64,000 nucleotides of DNA. Source: Streptomyces sp. CB02400 (GTDB taxonomy: Bacteria > Actinomycetota > Actinomycetes > Streptomycetales > Streptomycetaceae). A program made the translations under genes and the position numbers. Location: assembly GCF_001905725.1 (NCBI RefSeq), contig NZ_LIWB01000005.1:248001-312000 (forward strand). Direction: 5' to 3'. Each line of letters opens with the position of its first letter. Within the stretch, counting starts at the first letter, position 1. Below the pieces are notes generated by a model, which was not told the DNA's origin, ran no database searches, and saw only the letters and a program-made list of their open reading frames with translations. Below, in pieces: positions 8,719 to 17,843 of the stretch.

Positions 8719-8778
8719 GGACTCCGATACGGGCTCCGGCGCGGGCTCCGGGGCGGGCTCCGGCGCGGGCTCCGATAC
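8719..8778. repeat. 12-bp tandem repeat, five units
   Basis: Five consecutive 12-bp units of the form GGGCTCCGGCGC occur (starts 8719, 8731, 8743, 8755, 8767). The outer two end in ATAC. They lie in the divergent promoter region between the GntR gene and the carboxypeptidase gene. Confidence 0.8.
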
Positions 8779-8921
8779 GGAATCGGAGAAGTCGGAAGTG
8801 ACCCCCGATCCAGGCACAACCATCCGCACACGTCGCGAGTCAGACAGGCGCGGCCCCCTTATGGGCCGCACCTCAACTTGGCCGCAGGGTACGGCCATTC
8901 CAGGTAATCGGGGTATTCGAC

Positions 8922-9821
8922 TTGAAGATCGACATTCAGGGCATCCGTATCCGCAGAGCCGTCGGCGTCGCCATGACCACCGGCGCCGTGCTCGCCTCCG
9001 GAGCCCTCTACGCTGCGCCCGCGCAGGCCGCCGCGGCGCCGTCCATCGTCGCCAAGGGCGGCTATGTGATGAACAACGCGAACGGCAAGTCGCTGTACAC
9101 GAAGGCGGCGGACACGCGTCGTTCGACCGGCTCGACGACGAAGATCATGACCGCGAAGGTGGTGCTGGCGCAGAAGAACCTGAACCTGGACGCCAAGGTC
9201 ACGATCCAGATGGCGTACAGCGACTACATCGTGAAGAACAACGCCTCGTCGGCGCGGCTGATCGTCGGTGACAAGGTCACCGTGCGCCAGCTCCTGTACG
9301 GGCTGATGCTGCCGTCCGGCTGCGACGCGGCGTACGCGCTGGCGGACAAGTTCGGCTCGGGCAAGACACGTGCGGCCCGCGTGAAGTCGTTCATCGGCAA
9401 GATGAACTCCGAGGCGAAGAAGCTGGGCCTGAAGAACACCCACTTCGACTCCTTCGACGGCATCGGGAACGGCAAGAACTACTCGACGCCGCGCGATCTG
9501 ACGAAGATCGCGAGCAGCGCGATGAAGAGCTCCACGTTCCGCTCGATCGTGAAGACGAAGAAGTACACGGCGAAGACGAAGACCAAGACGGGCAGCACCC
9601 GCACGATGGCGCCGTGGACCAACACCAACACGCTGCTCAGCAGTTACAGCGGCACGATCGGCGTGAAGACCGGCTCGGGCCCGGAGGCCAAGTACTGCCT
9701 GGTCTTCGCCGCGACCCGCAACGGCAAGACGGTCATCGGCACGGTCCTCGCCTCCTCCTCCGCCGCCCAGCGCGAGAAGGACGCGAAGAAGCTCCTGGGC
9801 TACGGCTTCGGCAAGATCTGA
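8922..9821 (+). CDS. Secreted D-alanyl-D-alanine carboxypeptidase
   Basis: This 299-residue exported peptidase trims the terminal D-alanine from peptidoglycan stem peptides (family S11 fold). Residues 1-37 form a signal peptide: basic KIDIQGIRIRR, a hydrophobic core, then a cut near AAPAQAAAA. The three active-site boxes are present: STTK at 71-74 with nucleophile Ser71 and Lys74, SGC at 132-134 in the SxN position, and KTGS at 249-252. The SxN box having Cys at the third position differs from the usual Asn and should be noted. The start is TTG 8922, the first codon before the basic n-region. A terminator follows at 9835-9860. Confidence 0.92.
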   Translation: MKIDIQGIRIRRAVGVAMTTGAVLASGALYAAPAQAAAAPSIVAKGGYVMNNANGKSLYTKAADTRRSTGSTTKIMTAKVVLAQKNLNLDAKVTIQMAYSDYIVKNNASSARLIVGDKVTVRQLLYGLMLPSGCDAAYALADKFGSGKTRAARVKSFIGKMNSEAKKLGLKNTHFDSFDGIGNGKNYSTPRDLTKIASSAMKSSTFRSIVKTKKYTAKTKTKTGSTRTMAPWTNTNTLLSSYSGTIGVKTGSGPEAKYCLVFAATRNGKTVIGTVLASSSAAQREKDAKKLLGYGFGKI

Positions 9822-9834
9822 CGTACGGAACGAC

Positions 9835-9860
9835 GGGGCCCACCGATACCGGCGGGCCCC
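9835..9860 (+). terminator. Terminator after the carboxypeptidase gene
   Basis: GGGGCCC (9835-9841) pairs with GGGCCCC (9854-9860), followed by TTTCCT. This is one of the few hairpins here with a T run. Confidence 0.75.
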
Positions 9861-9919
9861 TTTCCTCTGCCTCACACTGCCGTCCGCACGAGCTTCCGAC
9901 GGTGGACAACTCTGGTCCC

Positions 9920-9956
9920 GAGACCGTGACCGGAGGTTACGGTCTCAGCATTCCCG
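9920..9956. repeat. Stray copy of a BRO-N gene segment forming a 12-bp hairpin
   Basis: Arms GAGACCGTGACC (9920-9931) and GGTTACGGTCTC (9935-9946) pair with one mismatch around GGA. The 37-bp segment matches 11052-11088, inside the BRO-N gene 1.1 kb downstream, at all but four positions. It lies between two convergent genes and is not itself in a recognisable gene. Confidence 0.75.
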
Positions 9957-9960
9957 CACG

Positions 9961-10569
9961 TCAGCGGGGTTCCGCACTCTCCCTGAGAGCCCGCACGAAC
10001 GCGTCCGGCGCGTCGGCGGACGCATAGACGGTGTCGACGTCCGCGCTCTCGCCGTCCCCGAGATCCATGGGTACGGGTGGGTCGAGGTGCAGCCGGACGC
10101 CCACCGTGCCGCCGACCGAGCAGGCGACGGCGGTCGGCTCGGCGGGCACCCGGCGCAGCCCTCGGCCGGGGATCGTCCGCAGGCTGCGGGAGGCCGAACG
10201 CACCGCTGAGCGAGGCAGATCCAGGCTGCCCATGAAGCCGGTGTGCAGGACCACCCGGGCCGGCGAGACCGTATGGGGGTGCCGGGCCAGCGCGGCCAGG
10301 ACGCCGAAGCCGGTGAGGATGAGGGCGAGTTCCAGGAGCGCGTGGAGCAGCCGGGCCGACGGCGGCAGGATCTCGGAGACGATGAAGGCCACCGGGATCT
10401 CGGTGAGCGTCAGGGCCATGACCATGGAACGCAGTTCGGAGGAGTGGCGTAACGCCGTCGACCGCCCCTCGCCCCGGGCCGGAGGGCGACGGACGACCGT
10501 GGCGCAGAGGGATCGGGACAGGATGCGTGCCCGGTGACGCAGCGGCGGCTTGGGGGTCACCTTCGGCAC
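9961..10569 (-). CDS. Hypothetical membrane protein
   Basis: The 202-residue protein is not recognised. It has two likely membrane helices at about residues 52-68 (ALTLTEIPVAFIVSEIL) and 77-95 (LLHALLELALILTGFGVLAALA). A basic N-terminus precedes them and a long soluble tail contains a beta-rich segment. The end (YASADAPDAFVRALRES) resembles the last helix of small PH-like or DUF domains. The two-helix hairpin followed by a soluble domain suggests a membrane-anchored cytoplasmic module. The start is GTG 10569 with GGAGG about 11 nt upstream. It is convergent with the carboxypeptidase gene and divergent from the BRO-N gene. Confidence 0.7.
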   Translation of the reverse strand: MPKVTPKPPLRHRARILSRSLCATVVRRPPARGEGRSTALRHSSELRSMVMALTLTEIPVAFIVSEILPPSARLLHALLELALILTGFGVLAALARHPHTVSPARVVLHTGFMGSLDLPRSAVRSASRSLRTIPGRGLRRVPAEPTAVACSVGGTVGVRLHLDPPVPMDLGDGESADVDTVYASADAPDAFVRALRESAEPR

Positions 10570-10832
10570 TGCTTCTTCGACCTCCTGGCGAGCCGGCGAG
10601 CGGGCGGGCGGGAAGGCCCTTGAATCAGCCTAGAAACGTCGAGATCGCCAGAACCAGTGACATCTGTCATGGAAAGGAACAGGGTCGTGTGGTGGTCGCA
10701 AGATCCGCCATACACGCTCCCGTCGGCCGGCACAGCCGTTTCGGTCAGCTTCGCTCGCAGTCGTGAACATCATCGAACCGGCTGGCATATGCGTTCTGCC
10801 CCGCTCTACGTTCCGCAGCGGAGGTAATTCAC
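10570..10832. promoter_or_regulatory. Divergent intergenic region upstream of the BRO-N gene
   Basis: This region separates the hypothetical and BRO-N genes and is less GC-rich than the genes. TGACA-TC-TGTCA (10658-10669) is a perfect palindrome that could be an operator. The extragenic 10-mer GCTTCGCTCG is at 10748-10757. I see no gene in it. Confidence 0.4.
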
Positions 10833-11810
10833 ATGAACGAACCCAGCAAACGGAAGAACTCCGCTGAGCAGCACGAGGCGATCGACGTCAGCGACTTCGT
10901 GTACGCGGCGACCGGCGCCCGGGTGCGGAGGCTGACGATGCCGGACGGGATGCACTGGTTTCCGGCGGCGGATGTCTGCAAGGAACTCGGTCACACCAAC
11001 TCTCGGAAGGCGCTCACAGACCATGTCCCGGACGAGCACCGAGAGATTCTCGAGACTGTAACTGGAGGTTACGGTCTCAGCGTTCCCGCAGGTAGGGAGT
11101 GGCGTCGAGACTTGCAAATCATCTCTCTGCAAGGTCTCATCCTCCTCGTCAACGCCTGCACCAAACCGTCCTGCGCCCCCTTCAAGCAGTGGGTCGCCGA
11201 AGTGATCGAGACCGTTCAGCGGGAGGGTTCCTACTCTCTCGACGAGGCCGAGGTGCAGTCCTCCGAGCCCGGCGCTCCCATCGCCTACGCCATGCCGGAG
11301 CAGGTCGCCGAGGCCATCGTCCGGCTGGAGGCGCACAACCTTCAGCTGGACGAGAAGCTGGCCGACGGGCAGCGCGAATCGATCACTTTGCAGAAGGAGA
11401 TGGTGACCCTGCAGAGGGAGCTGCTGGTCACCCAGCAGGCCACCCTCGCCGTGCAACAGGCCATGGTCCGGGCGCTGGAACGCATCGCGGACCGGTTCGA
11501 CACCCTCGTCCTCGAACGTCGGACGCCCACCGCCCTCCTCACCGCGCGGCCCACCACCGAGTCGGTGCTGGCCGACTGGCGGCAGCGGCTGTCCGTGACC
11601 GAGGACGTGTGGGCGGTGGCCGTGGTCATCGCCCCGGTGCTCGTCGAACAGGGGGAGCTGCGCGAGCCGTTGGAGTCGATCGCCGCCCGCACCGGGCTTT
11701 CCGTGCGGCGCGTCAACGACTGCCTCCGGCTGCTGCGCAAGCACGCCTGCATTCGCTCGCGGGGCGGGGCCGAGGACGGGGCTCCGGTGTACGTGCTCCA
11801 TCAGGTCTGA
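10833..11810 (+). CDS. BRO-N domain protein (phage antirepressor-like)
   Basis: The 325-residue protein starts at ATG 10833 behind a clear GGAGG (10820-10824). Residues about 18-125 form a BRO-N/antirepressor DNA-binding domain (FVYAATGARVRRLTMPDGMHWFPAADVCKELG, then LETVTGGYGLSVPA and LQGLILLVNACTKP). Residues about 165-225 are a coiled coil rich in Leu, Gln and Glu. The C-terminus (about 265-320) resembles a winged helix (EPLESIAARTGLSVRRVNDCLRLL). BRO-N proteins are typical of phages, and many Streptomyces carry chromosomal copies of unknown role. No other phage genes are adjacent. Part of its coding sequence is duplicated at 9920-9956. Confidence 0.85.
   Translation: MNEPSKRKNSAEQHEAIDVSDFVYAATGARVRRLTMPDGMHWFPAADVCKELGHTNSRKALTDHVPDEHREILETVTGGYGLSVPAGREWRRDLQIISLQGLILLVNACTKPSCAPFKQWVAEVIETVQREGSYSLDEAEVQSSEPGAPIAYAMPEQVAEAIVRLEAHNLQLDEKLADGQRESITLQKEMVTLQRELLVTQQATLAVQQAMVRALERIADRFDTLVLERRTPTALLTARPTTESVLADWRQRLSVTEDVWAVAVVIAPVLVEQGELREPLESIAARTGLSVRRVNDCLRLLRKHACIRSRGGAEDGAPVYVLHQV
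11052..11088. repeat. In-gene copy of the BRO-N hairpin element
   Basis: This segment encodes ETVTGGYGLSVP in the BRO-N protein and can form the same hairpin (11052-11063 with 11067-11078, two G-T pairs). It matches 9920-9956 at 33 of 37 positions. Confidence 0.75.
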
Positions 11811-11824
11811 GCGGACCGGCACAG

Positions 11825-11865
11825 CAGGAGGGGCGTCGCAATCCGAACTTGCGGCGCCCCTCCTG
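11825..11865. terminator. Terminator between the BRO-N gene and bkd cluster 1
   Basis: A 16-bp stem with one G-T pair (CAGGAGGGGCGTCGCA at 11825-11840; 11850-11865) is followed by TGTCT. It sits between convergent genes. Confidence 0.8.
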
Positions 11866-11893
11866 TCTCATGAACCTACCTGGTTCGCGGGCC

Positions 11894-13267
11894 TCACGCC
11901 CAGGTGATCAGCCGCTTCGGCTGCTCCAGGACCGCCGCCACGTCGGCCAGGACCTTGGAGCCCAGCTCGCCGTCGACCAGGCGGTGGTCGAAGGAGAGGG
12001 CGAGCGTGGTGACCTGACGGGGCTTCACCTTGCCCTTGTGGACCCACGGCTGGGGCTTGATCGCTCCGACCGCGAGGATCGCGGACTCGCCGGGGTTGAG
12101 GATCGGCGTGCCCGTGTCGACGCCGAAGACGCCGACGTTGGTGATCGTGACCGTGCCCGCCTGCATGGCGGACGGGGAGGTCTTGCCCTCGCGGGCCGTG
12201 GACACCAGTTCTCCCAGGGACTCGGCCAGTTGCGGCAGTGTCTTGGCGTGGGCGTCCTTGATGTTCGGGACGATCAGGCCGCGCGGGGTGGCCGCCGCGA
12301 TGCCCAGGTTGACGTAGTGCTTGACCACGATCTCCTGGGCCGCCTCGTCCCAGGAGGCGTTGATCTCCGGGTTGCGCCTGATCGCGACCAGCAGGGCCTT
12401 GGCGATCAGCAGGAGGGGGTTCACGCGCAGGCCCGTGAACTCCTTGTCCTGCTTGAGCTCCTCGACCAGCTTCATCGTCCGCGTCACGTCCACCGTCACG
12501 AACTCCGTGACGTGCGGCGCGGTGAACGCCGAGCCGACCATCGCCGCCGCCGTGGCCTTGCGGACCCCCTTGACCGGGATACGGGTCTCGCGGGCGGTGT
12601 CGTACGACACCGGGGCCGCGGGGGCGGCAGCCGGGGCGGCGGCAGCCGGGGCGGCCTCCTGCGGAGCCGGAGGCGCCACCGCCGCGTGGACGTCCTCACG
12701 GGTGATGATGCCGTCCGGGCCGGTCGGGGTGACCGTCGTCAGGTCGACGCCCAGGTCCTTCGCCAGCTTGCGCACCGGGGGCTTCGCCAGCGGGCGCTCC
12801 TGGGAGACGGCGGGGGCACCGTGGCCGTTCAGCTCCGGCTGGGCAGCGGTGCCCGGGGCCGGCGTCTTGCGGGGGCGGCGGCGCGTCGAGGACGTCGCCA
12901 CGCCGTAGCCGACCAGGACCGGCTGGCGGGCCACCGGCTGCTCCTCGGGTTCCGCGGGCTCCTCGGTGGGGGCGGGTGCCTCCTCCTGAGGAGCCGGGGC
13001 CGCACCGCCCGCGACGTCCACCGCGATGATGGACGTGCCCACGTCCACCGTGGTGCCCTCGGGGAAGTGCAGCTCGCGGACCACACCGTCGTAGGGGATG
13101 GGCAGTTCGACGGCCGCCTTCGCCGTCTCGACCTCGCAGACCACCTGGCCGTCGGTGACCGTGTCACCGGGCTGGACGTACCACTTGAGGATCTCGGCCT
13201 CGGTGAGGCCCTCGCCCACGTCCGGCATCTTGAACTCGCGTACGGACGCGTTCGTCATCGTCGTCAC
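11894..13267 (-). CDS. bkdC: Branched-chain 2-oxoacid dehydrogenase E2 (dihydrolipoyl acyltransferase), cluster 1
   Basis: The 457-residue E2 core transfers the acyl group from lipoamide to CoA. Residues 9-84 form a lipoyl domain with the lipoylated Lys50 in VETAKAAVEL. An Ala/Pro/Glu linker follows, then a peripheral-subunit-binding domain at about 163-200 (PVRKLAKDLGVDL). After a second Ala/Pro linker comes the catalytic domain, whose C-terminal FDHRLVDGE holds the catalytic His and Asp. The E1-alpha and E1-beta genes lie just upstream in the same order and strand, with a 10-bp gap. GTG 13267 is preceded by AGGAG at 6 nt. Branched-chain acyl-CoAs made here feed fatty-acid and polyketide starter units. 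Confidence 0.93.
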   Translation of the reverse strand: MTTMTNASVREFKMPDVGEGLTEAEILKWYVQPGDTVTDGQVVCEVETAKAAVELPIPYDGVVRELHFPEGTTVDVGTSIIAVDVAGGAAPAPQEEAPAPTEEPAEPEEQPVARQPVLVGYGVATSSTRRRPRKTPAPGTAAQPELNGHGAPAVSQERPLAKPPVRKLAKDLGVDLTTVTPTGPDGIITREDVHAAVAPPAPQEAAPAAAAPAAAPAAPVSYDTARETRIPVKGVRKATAAAMVGSAFTAPHVTEFVTVDVTRTMKLVEELKQDKEFTGLRVNPLLLIAKALLVAIRRNPEINASWDEAAQEIVVKHYVNLGIAAATPRGLIVPNIKDAHAKTLPQLAESLGELVSTAREGKTSPSAMQAGTVTITNVGVFGVDTGTPILNPGESAILAVGAIKPQPWVHKGKVKPRQVTTLALSFDHRLVDGELGSKVLADVAAVLEQPKRLITWA

Positions 13268-13277
13268 GACCCTCTCC

Positions 13278-14255
13278 TCAGTACGCCAGCGAGCGGTCGA
13301 CGGCGTCCAGCACCCGGTCCAGGTCCGGGAGGTAGGACTCCTCCAGGCGGGCCGGCGGGTACGGGGCGTGGTAGCCGCCCACCCGCAGCACCGGGGCCTC
13401 CAGGTGGTAGAAGCAGCGCTCCGTGATCCGCGCGGCGATCTCCGCGCCGGAACCGAAGAACACCGGTGCCTCGTGGACGACGACCAGGCGGCGGGTCTTC
13501 TCCACCGACGCCTGGATCGAGTCGAAGTCGATCGGGGAGACCGAGCGCAGGTCCAGCACCTCCAGGGAGCGGCCCTCCTCGGCCGCCGCGTCCGCGACCT
13601 CCCGGCAGAGCTTCACCATCGGGCCGTACGCCGCGAGCGTCAGGTCCGTGCCCTCGCGCACCACGCGCGCGGTGTGCAGCGGGCCGGGGATCGCCTCGGT
13701 GTCGACCTCGCCCTTGTCCCAGTAGCGCCGCTTGGGCTCGAAGAAGATCACCGGGTCGTCGCTCTGGATGGCCTGCTGCATCATCCAGTACGCGTCCGAC
13801 GCGTTCGACGGCGACACGATCTTCAGGCCGGCCACGTGCGCGAACAGCGACTCGGGGGACTCCGAGTGGTGCTCCACCGCGCCGATGCCGCCGCCGTAGG
13901 GGATGCGCACGACGACGGGCATCTTGACCTTGCCCAGCGAGCGGGCGTGCATCTTCGCGAGCTGCGTGACGATCTGGTCGTACGCCGGGAAGACGAAGCC
14001 GTCGAACTGGATCTCCACTACAGGGCGGTAACCGCGCAGGGCCAGGCCGATCGCCGTACCGACGATGCCCGACTCGGCGAGCGGGGTGTCGATGACGCGG
14101 CTCTCGCCGAAGTCCTTCTGCAGGCCGTCCGTCACCCGGAACACGCCGCCGAGCTTGCCGACGTCCTCGCCCATGACGACGACCTTCGGGTCCGCGTCCA
14201 GGGCGTGCCGCAGCGACTCGTTGATCGCCTTGGCCAGGGCCATCTTGTCCGTCAT
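13278..14255 (-). CDS. bkdB: Branched-chain 2-oxoacid dehydrogenase E1 beta, cluster 1
   Basis: The 325-residue E1 beta subunit forms the heterotetrameric thiamine-diphosphate decarboxylase with BkdA. Typical features are VVVMGEDVGKLGGVFRVTDGL near residues 26-46, with the Glu that activates ThDP, then PLAESGIVGTAIGLA, RIPYGGGIGAVEHHSES and the transketolase C-terminal domain beginning near 200. ATG 14255 lies 1 bp after the E1-alpha stop, so translation is coupled. The protein is close in design to the paralogue at 29463-30467, but the sequences are clearly diverged, so the two clusters are not a recent duplication. Confidence 0.94.
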   Translation of the reverse strand: MTDKMALAKAINESLRHALDADPKVVVMGEDVGKLGGVFRVTDGLQKDFGESRVIDTPLAESGIVGTAIGLALRGYRPVVEIQFDGFVFPAYDQIVTQLAKMHARSLGKVKMPVVVRIPYGGGIGAVEHHSESPESLFAHVAGLKIVSPSNASDAYWMMQQAIQSDDPVIFFEPKRRYWDKGEVDTEAIPGPLHTARVVREGTDLTLAAYGPMVKLCREVADAAAEEGRSLEVLDLRSVSPIDFDSIQASVEKTRRLVVVHEAPVFFGSGAEIAARITERCFYHLEAPVLRVGGYHAPYPPARLEESYLPDLDRVLDAVDRSLAY

Positions 14256-14256
14256 G

Positions 14257-15480
14257 TCACTTACCCCCGTCCGCGTCCGCGAACGACGCCTGGTACGCCG
14301 CGAACTGCGCACGCTCCTCGTCCACGAGCGCGTGTCCGTCCGCGTACACGTTCTCGAAGATGGCGAAGTGGTCCGGGTCCGGCATGGCACGGACCGCTTC
14401 GCGCACTCGTTTGCCCAACGCCTCGCTCTCGGTCTCCAGTTCCGCGAAGAATCCCTCGTCCGCGTGGTTTGAGGCTTCGAGGTAGCGGCGAAGACGCAGG
14501 ATCGGGTCCTTGGCCTCCCAGGCCAGGCGCTCCTCGTCGCCGCGGTAGCGGGTCGGGTCGTCGGAGGTGGTGTGCGCGCCCATGCGGTACGTGAACGCCT
14601 CGACCAGCGTCGGGCCCTCACCCGCGCGGGCCCGCTCCAGGGCCCACTTGGTGACGGCCAGGTTCGCCAGCACGTCGTTGCCGTCCACGCGGACGCCCGG
14701 GAAGCCGAAGCCCTGCGCGCGCTGGTACAGCGGCACGCGGGACTGCTTCTCGGTCGGCTCGGAGATCGCCCACTGGTTGTTCTGGCAGAAGAACACCACG
14801 GGGGCGTTGTAGACCGCGGAGAAGGTGAAGGCCTCGGCCACGTCGCCCTGGCTGGACGCGCCGTCGCCGAAGTAGGCGATGACCGCGCTGTCCGCGCCGT
14901 CCTTGGTGACGCCCATCGCGTAGCCCGTGGCGTGCAGGGCCTGCGAGCCGATGACGATCGTGTACAGGTGGAAGTTGTTGCCGTTCGGGTCCCAGCCGCC
15001 GTTGTTCACGCCGCGGAACATGCCGAGCAGATTGGTCGGGTCCACCCCGCGGCACCACGCGACGCCGTGCTCGCGGTAGGTGGGGAAGACGTAGTCGTCG
15101 TCGCGCAGCGCCCGGCCGGAGCCGATCTGCGCCGCCTCCTGCCCGAGCAGCGAGGCCCACAGGCCCAGCTCGCCCTGGCGCTGCAGGGAGGTGGCCTCGG
15201 CGTCGAAGCGGCGGGTGAGCACCATGTCGCGGTAGAGGCCGCGCAGGTCGTCGGCGGTGATGTCGGCGACGTACTGGTCGAACTCGGCGTTCTTGACGCG
15301 CTTGCCCTCGGGCGTCAGCAACTGGACGAGGGCGGGCTCGGCGCTCTTCCCGGCGCCGGTGGCCTTCTTGGCGCTGGTGGCCTTCTTGGTGGTGCTGGTG
15401 GTGCGCTTGGTGCCGGTGGTGCCGGCCTTCGTTCCGGCGCTGCGTCGCGGTGTGCGCGCGGCAGTGCTCTCCACGGTCAC
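14257..15480 (-). CDS. bkdA: Branched-chain 2-oxoacid dehydrogenase E1 alpha, cluster 1
   Basis: The 407-residue E1 alpha subunit decarboxylates the oxoacids of valine, leucine and isoleucine. The ThDP-binding motif is GDGASSQGDVAEAF...NAPVVFFCQNN. A phosphorylation-loop-like segment is YRMGAHTTSDDPTRYRG. The first ~50 residues are a Thr/Lys/Ala-rich extension (GTTGTKRTTSTTKKATSAKK), longer than in cluster 2. GTG 15480 was chosen because GGAGGA precedes it at 6 nt. Upstream in-frame codons lack family character. This is the first gene of the operon. The 371-bp region upstream holds an AT-rich palindrome at 15675-15688. Confidence 0.93.
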   Translation of the reverse strand: MTVESTAARTPRRSAGTKAGTTGTKRTTSTTKKATSAKKATGAGKSAEPALVQLLTPEGKRVKNAEFDQYVADITADDLRGLYRDMVLTRRFDAEATSLQRQGELGLWASLLGQEAAQIGSGRALRDDDYVFPTYREHGVAWCRGVDPTNLLGMFRGVNNGGWDPNGNNFHLYTIVIGSQALHATGYAMGVTKDGADSAVIAYFGDGASSQGDVAEAFTFSAVYNAPVVFFCQNNQWAISEPTEKQSRVPLYQRAQGFGFPGVRVDGNDVLANLAVTKWALERARAGEGPTLVEAFTYRMGAHTTSDDPTRYRGDEERLAWEAKDPILRLRRYLEASNHADEGFFAELETESEALGKRVREAVRAMPDPDHFAIFENVYADGHALVDEERAQFAAYQASFADADGGK

Positions 15481-15851
15481 GTGTGCTCCTCCGTCGGTCC
15501 GGCCCCCGGGGTTGCCGGTAGGCCAGTGCGGCTCACCTGTTCTCGACCACCGGGCACGGGGTGGGTGCCACTCGGCCGGGAACAGGCGTGACAGGTGCCC
15601 CGGCGAGCGCCCTGCAAGAGGCACGTTACCCAGTGCTCCACATCTCTGTGAAACCCCTCTGACCTGCGATTTTGCTTGGATTTCCAAGTAAATCGGGGAA
15701 GGCGTCGAAGGCGCGCTGGTCACAGCCTCGCAGGAGGCCGGAGCAACGGCACGTTATCCCGGCCACCCCGGACTCGGGAAGGGTCGAGTTTCGTGACCGG
15801 AAGTGGTACGCCGCGCGGGGTGAACGGGGGTACGGAGGGAGCCGGGCGGGG
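15481..15851. promoter_or_regulatory. Upstream region of bkd cluster 1 with palindrome CTTGGA-TT-TCCAAG
   Basis: I see no gene here. The perfect palindrome CTTGGATTTCCAAG (15675-15688) stands out in a short AT-rich island (TTTTGCTTGGATTTCCAAGT). It lies about 195 bp upstream of the bkdA start, a reasonable place for an operator of an Lrp-type or similar regulator. Confidence 0.45.
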
Positions 15852-17495
<1,644 letters not shown>

Positions 17496-17843
17496 CAGTC
17501 CTCGCCGTCGTTTCTGCCCGCGGTGCGCGCGGTGTTGTTACGGTCTTCGTCGGCCACGCTACAGCCTCGGCGTGTGCCCCCGGTCCGGGACGGGCCCCCA
17601 GGACCGGCACGAGACGGACCGGCCATGAAACCCGTACTCCGTACTGTCGTGCAAATTCCGTGTACCGGTAGTACGACCGCTGTAACGCTTCCGCGACGCT
17701 TCCTTCGCGTACGGTCACGGAACGGGCACCGCGCTTGACGTGTCAGTGGCCTGGGGCAGACTTGGCCGGGAATAGCGCATTGGATCTACGACGGATCGGC
17801 CACCGGGACGGCGGCGCCGGAGAGGCTACGGGGGACGCGGAAC
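17496..17843. promoter_or_regulatory. Divergent promoter region between two kinase genes
   Basis: There is no gene in this stretch. A possible promoter for the plus-strand kinase is TTGACG (17735-17740), a 16-bp spacer and CAGACT (17757-17762), about 80 bp before the ATG. I see no equally clear promoter for the minus strand. Confidence 0.45.

Noticed and set aside
8696..9271. Open frame with GSGAGSGAGS repeats
   Set aside because: It is the translation of the 12-bp tandem repeat and then runs out of frame through the carboxypeptidase gene.
9901..9909. GGTGGACAA as another DnaA box
   Set aside because: It mismatches the consensus at an invariant outer position.
10833..11810. Prophage remnant around the BRO-N gene
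   Set aside because: Flanking genes are ordinary chromosomal ones and no integrase, capsid or other phage gene is present.
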